From NCBI GenBank assembly GCA_016711435.1, contig JADJSY010000012.1, positions 62,001 through 126,000 on the forward strand: DNA of 64,000 nucleotides, in the 5' to 3' direction. Shown here in pieces: positions 45,801-56,597 of the stretch. Numbering within the stretch: the stretch's first letter is position 1; every line of letters starts with the position of its first letter. Position numbers and translations under genes: made by a program. Origin of the DNA: Lewinellaceae bacterium. GTDB taxonomy: Bacteria; Bacteroidota; Bacteroidia; Chitinophagales; Saprospiraceae. A model generated the notes under the pieces. The model was given only the letters and a program-made list of their open reading frames with translations. It was not told where the DNA came from and searched no databases.

Positions 45801-45981
45801 AACGGCCTGCCCGACCGGCGCGATTATTTTCGGCAATTTGAACAACCCGGACAGCGAAGTGACCAAAGCCAGCCAGCGGGCCGGCGCCTTGGCCTACAAA
45901 GTGCTGGAAGAAATCAACGTGCGCCCGGCGGTGAATTACTCCGCCAAAGTCATCAACAGCAACGAAGAACTTTATTCTTAA
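42840..45981 (+). CDS. actB: Alternative complex III subunit B, iron-sulfur protein (about seven frame breaks)
   Basis: ActB resembles a molybdopterin oxidoreductase without the cofactor, fused to a ferredoxin-like iron-sulfur domain; with ActC it oxidises quinol. The N-terminus has a twin-arginine signal (NRRDFLKLLGFGLGAA). The first two thirds give the molybdopterin-type domain (SLSSITWRG, VVTGSNNVH, LLKWADNPNLNRQDEQPYY), and the last third has clusters CIGCGACQVAC, CQHCDNAPCENVC, CANNCPYKVRRFNW and CTFCIQRIQEG. Frame breaks occur near 43215, 43903, 44050, 44135, 44195, 44473 and 44903. Both insertions and deletions are needed to restore the frame, and the total length of about 1047 codons then fits the family. 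I read these as sequence errors rather than decay. Confidence 0.88.
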
Positions 45982-46060
45982 TGATAAATGATGATTGATG
46001 AATGATGAATAAGGTTTTATGACGGCAAAATATTCATCATTCATCATTCATCATTAATAA
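45982..46060. repeat. Word palindrome N (GATGAAT word) between actB and actC
   Basis: A perfect 15-bp stem pairs 45997-46011 with 46031-46045, extended by GATGAAT words beginning directly at the actB stop codon. The right arm ends 10-15 bases before the actC ATG. Confidence 0.9.
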
Positions 46061-46069
46061 TCAAAAATT

Positions 46070-47503
46070 ATGTCTCAGCCAGTAGCGCCCGTTCGGCACG
46101 TATTGATTGAAGGCAACAAATCCTACCACAACATTACGGAGGATTTGTGTGTACCCACCGAAAAAGGCCCTCGCGGGAGTGGATCATCGCTTTTGCGCTG
46201 GCATCGGCTTTCCTCGGGCTGTATGTTTTCGCCATCGCCTGGACGGTATGGAAGGGCATCGGCGAATGGGGCCCGAACCGCACCATCAACTGGGCGTGGG
46301 ACATCACCAACTTCGTTTGGTGGATCGGTATCGGTCACGCCGGGACGCTAATCTCGGCCATCTTGCTGCTGTTCCGCCAGCGCTGGCGGACGGGGTTAAC
46401 CGCGCGGCGGAAGCCATGACGATCTTCGCAGTGATTTGTGCCGGACAATTCCCGATTTTCCACATGGGACGTGTCTGGCTGGCATTCTTTATCTTCCCCT
46501 TCCCCAATACGCGCGGTCCGTTGTGGGTGAATTTCAACTCTCCGCTGCTGTGGGACGTATTTGCCATCTCGACCTACTTCTCGGTATCGCTCTTGTTCTG
46601 GTACACCGGTCTGGTGCCCGACCTCGCAACGGTCCGCGACCGCGCTCCGGGCTTCCGCCGCAAGATGTACGAGATTTTCTCGTTTGGCTGGACGGGCAGC
46701 GCCAAGCACTGGCAACGCCACGAAGCGCTTTCGCTGGTATTGGCCGGTCTTTCTACACCGCTGGTACTTTCGGTACACACCATCGTATCCTTCGACTTTG
46801 CCACTTCGGTTATTCCCGGCTGGCACACCACCATCTTCCCGCCTTACTTTGTTGCAGGAGCAATTTTCTCCGGATTCGCCATGGTACAAACCCTGATGGT
46901 GATCACCCGGAAAGTGCTCAAACTGGAAGAATATATCACGATCAACCACATCGAATCCATGAACAAGGTGATCGTACTCACGGGCACGATCGTAGGGGTG
47001 GCTTACCTCACAGAGTTGTTCATCGCTTGGTACTCTGGCTACATCTACGAGCAGTTCGCATTCTACAACCGTGTGTTCGGCATCTACTGGTGGTCGTATT
47101 TCGGCATGATGTTCTGCAACGTGGTGGCCCCCCAGGTGTTCTGGTCGCGCAAAATCCGCCGCAGCATCTGGTGGACTTTCTTCCTCTCCATCGTGATCAA
47201 CGTGGGGATGTGGTTCGAGCGCTTCGTGATCATCGCCACCACGCTGGCCCGCGACTTCTTACCCTCTTCCTGGAGTTATTACCGCCCGACCTGGGTGGAA
47301 ATATGCATCTTTCCGGGCACCATCGGCCTGTTCTTCTCCTGCTACCTGATTTTCACCAAGGTTGCGCCGGTAGTGGCCATTGCCGAGGTAAGGCCATCCT
47401 GAAAGTAGCAGGCGACCAATACATCGGCCCGAATGCCAAACTGGCACACGCATCGCATGGCGCGCCGCGAAAAGAAACAAAGAACACTAAAATTGGGAAA
47501 TAA
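46070..47503 (+). CDS. actC: Alternative complex III subunit C, NrfD-like quinol-binding membrane protein (three frame breaks)
   Basis: A polytopic NrfD/PsrC-family membrane subunit with about ten helices that binds quinol. The start MSQPVAPVRHVLIEGNKSY is read from 46070. Frame changes near 46170, 46390 and 47390 are needed to join the segments REWIIAFALASAFLGLYVFA, NFVWWIGIGHAGTLISAILL, then the long block from MTIFAVICAGQFPIFHMGRV to FLPSSWSYYRPTWVEIC, and the tail KAILKVAGDQYIGPN. About 478 codons results, as expected for the family. The conserved GIGHAGT and ALSLVLAGLSTPLVLSVHTI segments identify it. Confidence 0.88.
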
Positions 47504-47585
47504 ATCAGTCAAATAATTGTTTTTCAAAAATGGTGAACAATACCAACTAAAAATAATTTATCATTCTAATTCATCACTCTGAATA

Positions 47586-48114
47586 ATGGCTACTGAAAGT
47601 AAAAAAGTCCTCTACGGCCTTTACAACGACGAAGAAGATCTGAAAGGCGCGGTCAAAACGGCGCAAGCGCCACCTGGATATCATGGATGTCTTTACGCCC
47701 TTCCCGGTCCACGGCCTGGATCCGATCCTTGGGCTTGAAAGAAAGCCGCCTGCACTTCCTCGGCTTTATTTACGGTGCCATCGGCGCCACGTTCGGGTTC
47801 CTGGCCATGACCTGGATATTTACCCGCGACTGGCCGATCGTGTTCGGTGGCAAGCCATTCTGGTCGGTACCGGCCTTCATTCCGATCACATTCGAGATGA
47901 CGGTCTTGTTTGCTGCCTGGGGCATGACCATTACCTTCTACACCATTTGCGGCATGTGGCCGGGTGTAAAAGCGAAAACGCTCGATAACCGTATCACGGA
48001 CGATAAATTCTGCCTGGCATTCGATGTAACGGATGCTACGGAAAGCGATGTGGACAACCTGAAGGCTTTTTCACACAAAGCCAGGCTGCGGAAGTCAATG
48101 TGAAAACGATGTAA
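47586..48114 (+). CDS. actD: Alternative complex III subunit D, DUF3341 (three frame breaks)
   Basis: A small membrane subunit of alternative complex III of the DUF3341 family, about 175 residues. It reads KKVLYGLYNDEEDLKGAVK, then after a break near 47665 MDVFTPFPVHGLDPILGL, and after a second near 47738 LHFLGFIYGAIGATFGFLAM and PFWSVPAFIPITFEMTVLFA, two membrane segments. A third break in a T run at 48068 gives the tail FFTQSQAAEVNVKTM. The order actC-actD-actE is the usual one. It contains no haem or iron-sulfur motif. Confidence 0.86.
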
Positions 48115-48168
48115 GGACAACCTCACAACCACAAACAATATTTCAACGAATCAACAATTAGATAATCA

Positions 48169-49061
48169 ATGAAATACGCAATTGGCGCTATTCTCGGCGT
48201 CGCTTTATTCGCCTGGGCGTTTTCCCTTTGCTCGCCGGCGGGTAAAAACAAAACCGGTCACGAGTACATGCCGGATATGTATCACCAGGTTGGATATGAA
48301 GCCAACCAGTTCAGTGCATACTACTGGAACCACTGGGATGATAAAAGTGTGCGTACCAAAGCCGATCTGTCACATCCGCGTGGCAAGGTGGAAGGTACCA
48401 TTCCGCGGGGTATGACCGGCGTCTATTACTGGTGCAGGAACCCTGGATGTCGTGCGGGGAAAAATGCCTCCAATGCCATTGCCGCCCCAATGGTCAAGCG
48501 CCGTTTTATTACCAAAATAACGAAGATGACCGCCTGCCCTGCGAACAACAAATGATGGGCAACCCGTTCCCGATCACAAAAGAAGGACTGGATCGTGCCA
48601 AACCACTGTATAATACCTACTGCGGTATTTGCCATGGCGAAAAAGGAGACGGACAAGGCTGGCTGGTAACCATGCCGGACAGCAAATACCCGGCGCAACC
48701 TAAAAACCTGATGGGCGACGATATGATCAGCGCCGGCAATGGCCGCTATTATTTCGGTATCATGTACGGCAAAAACGTGATGGGCGGATACAAGGACAAA
48801 CTTTCGTTTGAAGAACGCTGGCAGGTGATTCACTACATCCGCTCGCTCCAGGCCAATGCCAAGAGCCTGGAATACAGCGAAACCGCCAATACGTTGAGCA
48901 ATGTAGAGCAACCTGCGAAAGGGACTGCAACCGGCCCGGCCGGCAGGCGCTTCCACGCAACAAACGCACCCGAAACCCAACCTTATTTCAACATCAACAA
49001 ACTCATCGGGCTTGGCCTGAATTTGCGATATGAATCTGACCAATACGCAATTCGTATTTGA
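48169..49061 (+). CDS. actE: Alternative complex III subunit E, monohaem cytochrome c lipoprotein (frame breaks)
   Basis: A membrane-attached monohaem cytochrome c. The N-terminal segment ends AFSLCSPAG, which may be acylated at the cysteine although the residue before it is leucine. EYMPDMYHQVGYEANQF is the usual ActE motif. At least one, probably two, breaks lie between 48430 and 48500. The cytochrome domain then follows with NPFPITKEGLDRAKPLYNTY, haem motif CGICH, and axial-ligand region NVMGGYKDKLSFEERWQVIHY. The 3' end is uncertain: the present frame runs to 49061 and overlaps actF, whereas a shift near 48950 would end it at 49020, nine bases before actF. Confidence 0.82.
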
Positions 49062-50556
49062 AAGCAAAACCAAAAGCGTGCTCATCGGCGGCATGGTACT
49101 GGGCGCTTTGTGCCTTGTCCTTCCTTCCTGAATGACGATGCGTACCATACCCGGTTCTGGACCAATTTCCTCCACAACTCGGTGTATTTCACCGGCATCG
49201 CTTTTATGTCCATGTTCTTCCTGTCGGCCCAAATCACGGCATTTGCCGGCTGGATGACCGTTGATCAAACGCATCTGGGAAGCCATGGGCCAGTTCATGT
49301 GGGTGGGTCTTATCCTGATGGCCGTATTGGTTGCAGGTGTTTGGGGGCATTTTCACCACCTGTACCACTGGAATACACCGGGCATTACAGATCCGGCTAA
49401 TCCGGTTTTTGATAAAATCATTGCCGGCAAAGCAGGTTTCCTGAATGCCGGTTGGTATACGCTGGGTACGTTGGGTTTTCTGGCGATCTGGTTTTTCTGG
49501 GCGCACAACCTGCGTAAGGCATCGATTGATCAGGACACGATGGAAACGGAGTCGTTGACCTATTACAAAAAACAGCGCAAATGGGCTGCTTCCTTCCTGC
49601 CGATCGGCGGCTTCCTGAGCGCGGTATTCTTCTGGCAGGCAATCATGTCCGTTGACCCGCACTGGTACAGCACCATGTTCGCCTGGTATTCCATGATTTC
49701 CATGTGGCTGGGCAGCTTTGTCTCTGACCGTCATGATCATTATTTACCTGAAATCACAGGGCTATCTCGAATACGTCACCCACGACCACCTGCACGACGT
49801 CGGCAAATTCCTTTTCGGCATCAGCGTATTCTGGACCTATCTCTGGTTTGACCAGTTCATGTTGATCTGGTACGCCAACAACGGTGAGGAAACGATCTAT
49901 TTCAACGAACGGATGATCCATTACCCGGTTTTGTTCTGGGGTAATCTGTTGCTCAACTTTGTAACGCCGTTCCTGATTCTGATGCGGAACGATACCAAAC
50001 GCAAGTTCGGAACCATGTTTTTTGTGGCGCTGATCGTATTTTTCGGGCACTGGTGGGATTATTTCTACATGATCAAACCAGGCGCACGTATTGCTGCATA
50101 CGAAGCCAAAGAAATTTCGGAAGGCCACTTCGGCAAGCACCATAAAGCCGCACCCATGTCGGAAGAAACGCCTGCTACAGAAACGCACACGGCGGCTACT
50201 ACCGGCGAACATGCTGCCGAAGGCGGGGCTACACATGAAGCGGCGGCGGTTGCGCATGAAACAGCCGCACCGGCAGAATCTGCACACGAAACGCCGCATG
50301 GAGGCGAGAACAACACGGGAGCAACAAACGAGAGCCAGGCCAGTTCAAAGCAGGATTTACCCTGCCTGGCTTTCTGGAACTCGGTACGCTGATCGGCTTC
50401 CTGAGTCTCTACTTGTTTTTCTTTTTCAACCAACTGACCAAATCTTCACTGGTGCCATGGAAAGATCCATACCTGGACGAAAGTTTGCACCACGAAACAG
50501 GCGCTTTGATCAGTACGGAAGTTGATGCACACCATGGACACGATGATCATCATTGA
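49030..50556 (+). CDS. actF: Alternative complex III subunit F, second membrane subunit (four frame breaks)
   Basis: ActF is the second large membrane subunit, distantly related to ActC. Joined across breaks near 49120, 49262, 49735 and 50345, it reads MNLTNTQFVFESKTKSVLIG, FLNDDAYHTRFWTNFLHNSV, KRIWEAMGQFMWVGLILMAV and WYTLGTLGFLAIWFFWAHNL. It continues with ISVFWTYLWFDQFMLIWYAN and a last helix LGTLIGFLSLYLFFFFNQL, ending in a histidine-rich tail. Between the penultimate helix and the last one is an unusual stretch of about 70 residues rich in Ala, Glu, Thr and His (50150-50340). Without the breaks it would be about 508 residues, somewhat longer than usual because of that stretch. Confidence 0.86.
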
Positions 50557-50625
50557 TGGATTAGTTTTAAATTTAGAGCCTTTCTATTCAACGGATTCGA
50601 TGATCGAACAGAAAACTAAACTACA

Positions 50626-50633
50626 TACCTTTG
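50626..50633 (+). promoter_or_regulatory. -7 promoter element (TACCTTTG) before coxB
   Basis: TACCTTTG at 50626-50633 is an exact TAnnTTTG element 24 bases before the coxB ATG in the 101-bp gap after actF. It suggests an internal promoter for the oxidase genes. No TTTG is seen at the expected upstream distance. Confidence 0.5.
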
Positions 50634-50657
50634 GGTTAAAGAAATAAAATTTTTTCA

Positions 50658-52157
50658 ATGACAGGGCTAATTATTCTCCTCTGCGTTATCCTGATTGCCA
50701 TCGTTTTGGTGCAAATCGGGAAAGTAATGGAACTCACCGGCCAAATCAAAGGTGAGATGGAAGTATTGCGTGACAACAGCAAATGGAATGGCTGGTTATC
50801 ACTCGCTTTCATGGTCGTATTCCTGGGCGGCGTTATTATTTCCGCCTGGGCTTATCACAATGAAATGATGGGCTATGGCCCCCACCAAGGCGCTTCGGCA
50901 CACGGCGATTCGCTGGACAGCCTTTTTCCTGGACCCTCTTTTTCACCGGGATCGTTTTTGTGATTACGCACATCATGTTATTCTGGTTTGCGTACAAATA
51001 CCGCTGGAAAGAAGGCCGGAAAGCGCAATTCATTGCCCACGACAACCGCCTGGAAGTGATCTGGACGGCTATTCCGGCCGTTGTCATGACCATTTTGGTG
51101 ATGCGGGGCCTGGATGCCTGGAATACCGTAATGGCCGATGTCAAACCGGATGAAGATTACATCGAGATCGAAGCGACCGGTCAGCAGTTCAACTGGATCG
51201 TGCGCTACCCGGGCCCGGATGGCAAATTGGGAACGCGCAACTACAAGTTGACGACTGCCAACAACCAACTGGGTATGGACTTCAATGATCCTAAAACCTG
51301 GGACGATGTAACGCCCGGTCAGGAATTGTACCTTCCTGTCGGTAAAAAAGTGCGCGTACGGATTATTGCAAAAGATGTGTTGCACAGTTTCTTTTTACCC
51401 CATTTCCGGGTAAAAATGGACGCAGTGCCTGGCTTGCCGACTTATTTTGTGTTCACGCCCGTGAAAACGACTGCGGAGTATCGCAATGAACTGCGCAAGT
51501 ACGATGAATACAATACCCCTGCCGATCCTGCCGATCCAACCGGTCCGAAACGCTGGGAAAAATTTGAATACGAACTGGCTTGCGCCGAATTGTGCGGTAA
51601 AGGGGCACTACTCCATGAAGCGAATTTTCCGCGTTGTGTCGCAGGAAGAGTATGATGCCTGGTACAAAAAGCAGGAATCATTTTACCTCACACAGATCCG
51701 TGAAAAAGACGAGGACCCCAACAAAGGCAAAGTGTTGGATATCGAGGTTGGTATGCGCGCCAAAGCATTCAGCGAAAGCATCAAAAAGGCCGTCGAATCT
51801 ACCAATGCTACAGAAAAAACGCTGGCGCTCAAACATATCAACTTTGAAACCGGTTCTCGGCACTGACCGCCAATAGCCGATACGAACTGGATAACCTGGT
51901 GACCGCAATGACTGCCTATCCAGCCTTAGTGATCGAAGTGGCAGGCCATACGGACAACCTGGGCGACCCGGCCGGGAATCTGACCCTCTCTGCGCAACGG
52001 GCGGCTCCGTCGTGAAATACCTGACAGACCGGGGCGTGGGCGCAGGTCGCTCAAGCCGAGAGGTTATGGCGATACCAAACCCGTTGCCGAGAATGATACG
52101 GATGAAAATCGCGCTAAAAACCGCCGAACCGAATTCACTATTTTGAGTTCAATCTAA
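50658..52157 (+). CDS. coxB: Cytochrome c oxidase subunit II fused to an OmpA-like domain (about five frame breaks)
   Basis: Subunit II receives electrons from cytochrome c at its CuA site. It has three hydrophobic segments (residue 1-18, KWNGWLSLAFMVVFLGGVII, and TGIVFVITHIMLFWFAYKYRW), then a periplasmic cupredoxin domain (EATGQQFNWIVRYPG, DVLHSFFLPHFRVKMDAVPG) and the CuA ligands CAELCGKGHYSM, restored by removing one G from the run near 51603. After RIFRVVSQEEYDAW the same frame runs through a linker. After single-base repairs near 51858, 52008 and 52053 it reads HINFETGSAALTANSRYELD, IEVAGHTDNLGDP, NLTLSAQRAASVVKYL, then GRLKPRGYGDTKP and NRRTEFTILSSI. That is a complete OmpA C-terminal peptidoglycan-binding domain. 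No stop codon separates the two parts apart from the frame breaks. Total is about 500 residues. Confidence 0.85.
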
Positions 52158-52190
52158 GCGAATCAAAACAATATAAAAAAACTCCTGGAT

Positions 52191-53942
52191 ATGGCACAAG
52201 TTGTTACCGCCGTTGAAACATTGGAAGAGAAGTATACCCAAGAGTTGGGGTTTGACGATCATTTCCACGATCACCATCACGGCGACAAGTTTCAGTCGAA
52301 CTTTCTGACGACTTATATCTTCAGTACCGACCACAAAATGATCGCCCGTCAGTTCCTGATTACGGGTATTTTCTGGGCATTTATCGGTGCTGCTATGTCT
52401 ATTGTTTTCCGCCTGCAATTGGGCTTTCCGGAAGCGGATATGGCCTGGCTTAGACCAATCCTGGGCAAATGGATACAGGTTAATGACGCGGGTATCGGCA
52501 AACTCGATCCGGAGTTTTACTATGCCTTGGTCACGATGCACGGCACCATTTTGGTGTTTTTTGTGTTGACGGCCGGTTTGAGCGGCACTTTCGCCAACCT
52601 GCTTATTCCATTGCAAATACCATTCTCCGGCGGCTGGACGGCTTATCCGCCCTTGAGCGCGTTGCCACAGGCATCCGACGGTTCCAAGTCCGGGATGACG
52701 ATGTGGATCGTTTCCATGGCATTGTTTATCGTTTCAGCCTTGTTGGGCGGCATCAACTATATCACGACTATTCTGAACATGCGCACCAAAGGCATGAACA
52801 TGTGGCGCATGCCGCTCACCATCTGGGCAATCTTCATTACGGCCATCCTGGGCGTATTGTCGTTCCCGGTGTTGCTGTCGGGCGTGCTGCTCCTGATGTT
52901 CGACCGCAGTATGGGCACCTCCTTCTACCTGAGTGAAATCGTGGTGGGCGGTCAGATTCTGGATAGAGTAGGCGGTAGTCCGATCCTGTTCCAGCACTTG
53001 TTCTGGTTCCTGGGTCACCCGGAGGTATACATCATCATTCTTCCTTCGATGGGTATTGTTTCCGAGGTACTTTCCGTGCATGCGCGGAAGCCGATTTTCG
53101 GATACCGCGCGATGGTGTACTCTATTCTGGCCATTGGTTTTCTGGCGTTCATTGTGTGGGCGCACCACATGTTTATGTCGGGGGTCAATCCGTTCATTGC
53201 CAACTTCTTCGTGATTTTCACGCTGATTATTGCGGTGCCCTCGGCGGTCAAGGTATTCAACTGGATTTCAACGGTTTATGGGTCAAACTTCAGGTTTAAT
53301 TCTGCCAGTTTGTTCTCGCTGGGTTTTGTGTCGATGTTCATTTCCGGTGGTTTGACGGGTATCTTCCTCGGCAACTCGGCGATCGACATCCAGATGCACG
53401 ATACCTATTTTGTTTTTGCCCACTTCCACATTGTGATGGGTATTGCGGCATTCTTCGGCATGTTTGCAGGTATTTACCACTGGTTCCCAAAAATGTTCGG
53501 CCGTTTCATGAATGAGACGCTGGGTAAAATTCACTTCTGGGGTACTATTTTCGGAGCATATGCCATTTTCTGGCCGATGCACTATACGGGTCTCGCAGGT
53601 GTTCCGCGCCGCTACTACAGCATCGATAATTTTGAATCGTTCAAACATTTCACTGACCTGAACAAATTCATTACGGTGGCCGCTATTGTGGTGTTCTTCC
53701 TGCAACTGCTGTTTATCATCAACTTCTTCTACTCTATTTTCAGCGGACGCAAGATGACGGTTAAAAACCCATGGGGCGCCAATACCCTCGAATGGACCAC
53801 CCCGATTGAAACGGGCCACGGCAACTGGCCGGGCAAATTGCCAACCGTTCAGCGCTGGGCATACGATTACGGTAAAAACGGTGAAGAATTTGTGCCGCAA
53901 TACATACCCCTCAAGGAAGGAGAGCACGATCACGGGCATTGA
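52191..53942 (+). CDS. coxA: Cytochrome c oxidase subunit I
   Basis: A 583-residue catalytic haem-copper subunit, intact. Twelve membrane helices are visible. The low-spin haem ligands are His117 (MHGTILVF) and His413 (AHFHIVMG), and the high-spin haem ligand is His411. CuB ligands are His276 (with the cross-linked Tyr280 in GHPEVY), His325 and His326. The HPEVY motif places it in the A-type oxidases. The N-terminus has a His-rich stretch (DDHFHDHHHGDKF, 22-34) that could bind metal. It is the terminal oxygen reductase and proton pump, placed after CoxB in the act-cox cluster. Confidence 0.97.
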   Translation: MAQVVTAVETLEEKYTQELGFDDHFHDHHHGDKFQSNFLTTYIFSTDHKMIARQFLITGIFWAFIGAAMSIVFRLQLGFPEADMAWLRPILGKWIQVNDAGIGKLDPEFYYALVTMHGTILVFFVLTAGLSGTFANLLIPLQIPFSGGWTAYPPLSALPQASDGSKSGMTMWIVSMALFIVSALLGGINYITTILNMRTKGMNMWRMPLTIWAIFITAILGVLSFPVLLSGVLLLMFDRSMGTSFYLSEIVVGGQILDRVGGSPILFQHLFWFLGHPEVYIIILPSMGIVSEVLSVHARKPIFGYRAMVYSILAIGFLAFIVWAHHMFMSGVNPFIANFFVIFTLIIAVPSAVKVFNWISTVYGSNFRFNSASLFSLGFVSMFISGGLTGIFLGNSAIDIQMHDTYFVFAHFHIVMGIAAFFGMFAGIYHWFPKMFGRFMNETLGKIHFWGTIFGAYAIFWPMHYTGLAGVPRRYYSIDNFESFKHFTDLNKFITVAAIVVFFLQLLFIINFFYSIFSGRKMTVKNPWGANTLEWTTPIETGHGNWPGKLPTVQRWAYDYGKNGEEFVPQYIPLKEGEHDHGH

Positions 53943-54014
53943 AAAGGGCGTATTGGAGAATTTGAATAATTTGAAAATGACGTAATCAGGGATCTTCCCT
54001 GTTATTGAAAATAC

Positions 54015-54913
54015 ATGAGTCGCAATCAAGTCAAGTCAGCATTTTTGTTCGGCGGATTGAGCCAGTCCTTTACAGATTTTGGTCTGTTGGTGAAGTTCAA
54101 ATTAACCCTCTTAGTTCTTTTTTCTGCGGTGATGTCTTACGCAATCGTCGGGAAAGGCAACGTCAGTTGGCAGGGTATGTTACTGCTGACCTTGGGTGGT
54201 TTTTTCGTAACCGGCGCTGCCAATGCACTCAATCAGGTGCTGGAACGCGATTACGACCGCCTGATGCCACGTACGGCCAATCGGCCGGTGGTGACGGGTC
54301 GGATGAGTGTTTCGACGGCGGTACTGCTGGCGGGATTGATGGCTTTGCTCGGTATTTCTTTGTTGACGGTTTTCAATCCGCTGACGGGGTTTCTGGGTAC
54401 ATTGTCGTTTATCAGTTACGCATTTGTGTATACGCCGATGAAACGCACGACGCCTTTATCGGTGCTCGTGGGTGCGATTCCGGGCGCGTTGCCCCTGATT
54501 ATCGGGTGTGTGGCTTTTGAAGGATATATTTCTTCCATGGCGGTGATGCTCTTTACCTTGCAGTTTTGTGGCAATTCCCCCATTTCTGGGCAGTTGCATG
54601 GGTGGCAGACGATGATTACAAAAAAGCGGGATTTTACCTGTTGCCATCCAAAAATGGAGAAAAAGACAAAACAACCGGTTTGCTATCCTTCATTTTTTGT
54701 TTGCTGATGGTAGGGAATGCAACTGCGGGGTACTTGATGGGAGAAGTGGGCGTGATAGCCATGCTGGTGCTGAATACATTGAATTTGTATTGGGCCTGGT
54801 ATTGCTGGAAACTATATAAAACTTGTTCGGGTGCGGCAGCCAGACGGCAGATGTTTATTTCTTTTATGCATCTTCCGTTTTCACTGATCGTTATTTTGCT
54901 CGACCGGTTATAA
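54015..54913 (+). CDS. ctaB: Protoheme IX farnesyltransferase (one frame break)
   Basis: UbiA-family prenyltransferase that converts haem B to haem O for the oxidase. The polyprenyl diphosphate-binding motif NALNQVLERDYDRLMPRTANRP is near residue 75. The second Asp-rich region follows a break near 54567; with one base restored the stretch reads WQFPHFWAVAWVADDDYKKAGF, characteristic of CtaB/CyoE. Seven or more membrane helices are seen. The total is about 299 residues. It lies between coxA and the subunit III genes, the common arrangement in this phylum. Confidence 0.92.
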
Positions 54914-54997
54914 AGTAAAAAAAGCAAAGTGCAAAAGGCAATAAAAATCATGCTTTGATAAACCCTGGGTTTCATCCTTCATAAAAAATCAATAAAG

Positions 54998-55662
54998 ATG
55001 GACGCAATGACACCGGAATTTAACCGGAATAAGATCCAGCCGCATAAGCTCGCTTTGTGGGTTGCTATCGGCAGCATCATCATGATGTTCGGCGCCTTCA
55101 CCAGCGCGTATGTTGTGCGCCGGGCGGCAGGCAACTGGCTGGAATTCAAATTGCCGGATATCTTTTTATTGAATACGGCAGTGATTGTTTTGAGTAGTAT
55201 AACGATTCACCTGTCTTACAGGGCATTTTTGAGCGGTGCGGAAAAACGATATAAAGCATTGCTGGTCGCGACATTTTTGCTGGGTATTGCATTCGTTATT
55301 TTACAATACCTAGGCTGGCAGGCGATGACGAGATCGGCGCAACTTTCACGGTCAATCCGTCGAGTTCGTTTATTTATGTCATTTCGGGTTTGCATGCGGC
55401 CCACGTGCTGGGCGGATTGGGCGCCCTTATCGTAGCGATGGCGCACGCTTTTATTTTGCCTTACAAACCGACGCCACGCCGGAAATTGCGCTTCGAACTG
55501 GTGGTTCAATACTGGCATTTTGTAGATGTTTTCTGGGTGTACCTGATTGTGTTTTTATGGTTCAATCCTGAGGGGGAAAACGGTTCAAAGATTTGTTACC
55601 ACCCAGATACATATCAACTTCGAAACAATAAAGCCTTAACTATTAATAACATAACTGTTTGA
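54998..55662 (+). CDS. Cytochrome c oxidase subunit III, first copy (frame breaks)
   Basis: A haem-copper oxidase subunit III-like membrane protein. The first segment starts NRNKIQPHKLALWVAIGSI and contains FGAFTSAYVVRRAAGNW. After a break near 55330 it continues SSSFIYVISGLHAAHVLGGL, then ELVVQYWHFVDVFWVYLIVF, the conserved C-terminal helix of subunit III. The normal end should be close to FLWFNP near 55575; in the present sequence the frame runs on to 55662 through codons that look non-coding, so another small error near 55576 is likely. It is shorter than the second copy that follows. Confidence 0.85.
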
Positions 55663-55668
55663 TTATCA

Positions 55669-56554
55669 TGGCAGATACATCTGTTACACACGCACACGAT
55701 ACGCATGAACACGAAAGGTGACGAGCAACTCTGGGAAAGGCGGGAAATCGCCGCTCCGTGCCAGTTATGGCAAAATAATGATGTGGTACTTTCTGGTATC
55801 CGACGCATTTACTTTTGCCGGATTCCTCATTGCCTACGGCGCGCTTCGATTCAGTATGCCAACCTGGCCGGAACCTGATTTCGTCTTTGCTTCTTTCCCA
55901 TTTGTGAAAGCGCACTGGCCGCTGGTTTTTGTGACCGTGATGACCTTCATCCTGATCTTCAGTTCGGTGACGATGGTACGTGCCGTACAGGAAGGACACC
56001 GGGAAAATTCCCGTGGCGTTGTTTTCTGGATGTTCCTGACCATTCTCGGCGGCGCCAGTTTCCTCGGTTGCCAGGCTTATGAATGGACCACACTGATTGT
56101 TGGAGAAAATATGACCGTCACCCAAAACCCGTTCGGAAGGCACATTGCCGACGGCATTTACCTCAATGAAGACGGCACGGAAGCCAAAAATCAAGATGGA
56201 ACCACCAAAACTTTCCAAAAAGACGAGAATTACCTGCTGCACAAGCACCAAGGTAAGTTCGATATCCCGGAAAATACGGTACAACGACAGGCACCCAGGG
56301 CTCAGGTCAGACCACCGAAGCGGTCTGGGTTGGGTCCTCCGGCATTTGGCGCCTTGTTCTTCTTTATCACCGGTTTCCACGGTTTCCACGTATTCTCCGG
56401 GGTGGTATTCCTGACGATAATTATGCTGAACGCAGGCGGTAGTTTGTATGCCGCCCGCAAAAACGGTTATGAAATGGTCGAAAAGATCGGCCTGTACTGG
56501 CACTTTGTCGACCTGGTTTGGGTATTCGTATTCCTGGTTTTCTACCTGTTGTAA
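55669..56554 (+). CDS. coxC: Cytochrome c oxidase subunit III, second copy (frame break)
   Basis: A second subunit III gene directly downstream. It starts MADTSVTHAHDTHEHE at 55669, with a break near 55714 before the stretch SGKGGKSPLRASYGKIMMWYF. Then come the helices LVSDAFTFAGFLIAYGALRF, WPLVFVTVMTFILIFSSVTM and, at the end, FFFITGFHGFHVFSGVVFLT and KIGLYWHFVDLVWVFVFLVF. A hydrophilic insertion of about 80 residues (about 56110-56330) lies between two helices. The part around 56280-56330 reads better as a Gly/Thr-rich linker in another frame, so a pair of compensating errors is possible. Two adjacent subunit III genes are usual in Bacteroidota cox clusters. Confidence 0.87.
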
Positions 56555-56597
56555 TCACGACAGCAAAACTCATTTCCAACAAATTACCTTTTAAAAA

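Noticed and set aside
42840..45981. actB and other respiratory genes as pseudogenes
   Set aside because: Breaks are single-base, in both directions, and confined to one half of the window while residues between them are fully conserved. Sequence error is more likely than decay of the respiratory chain.
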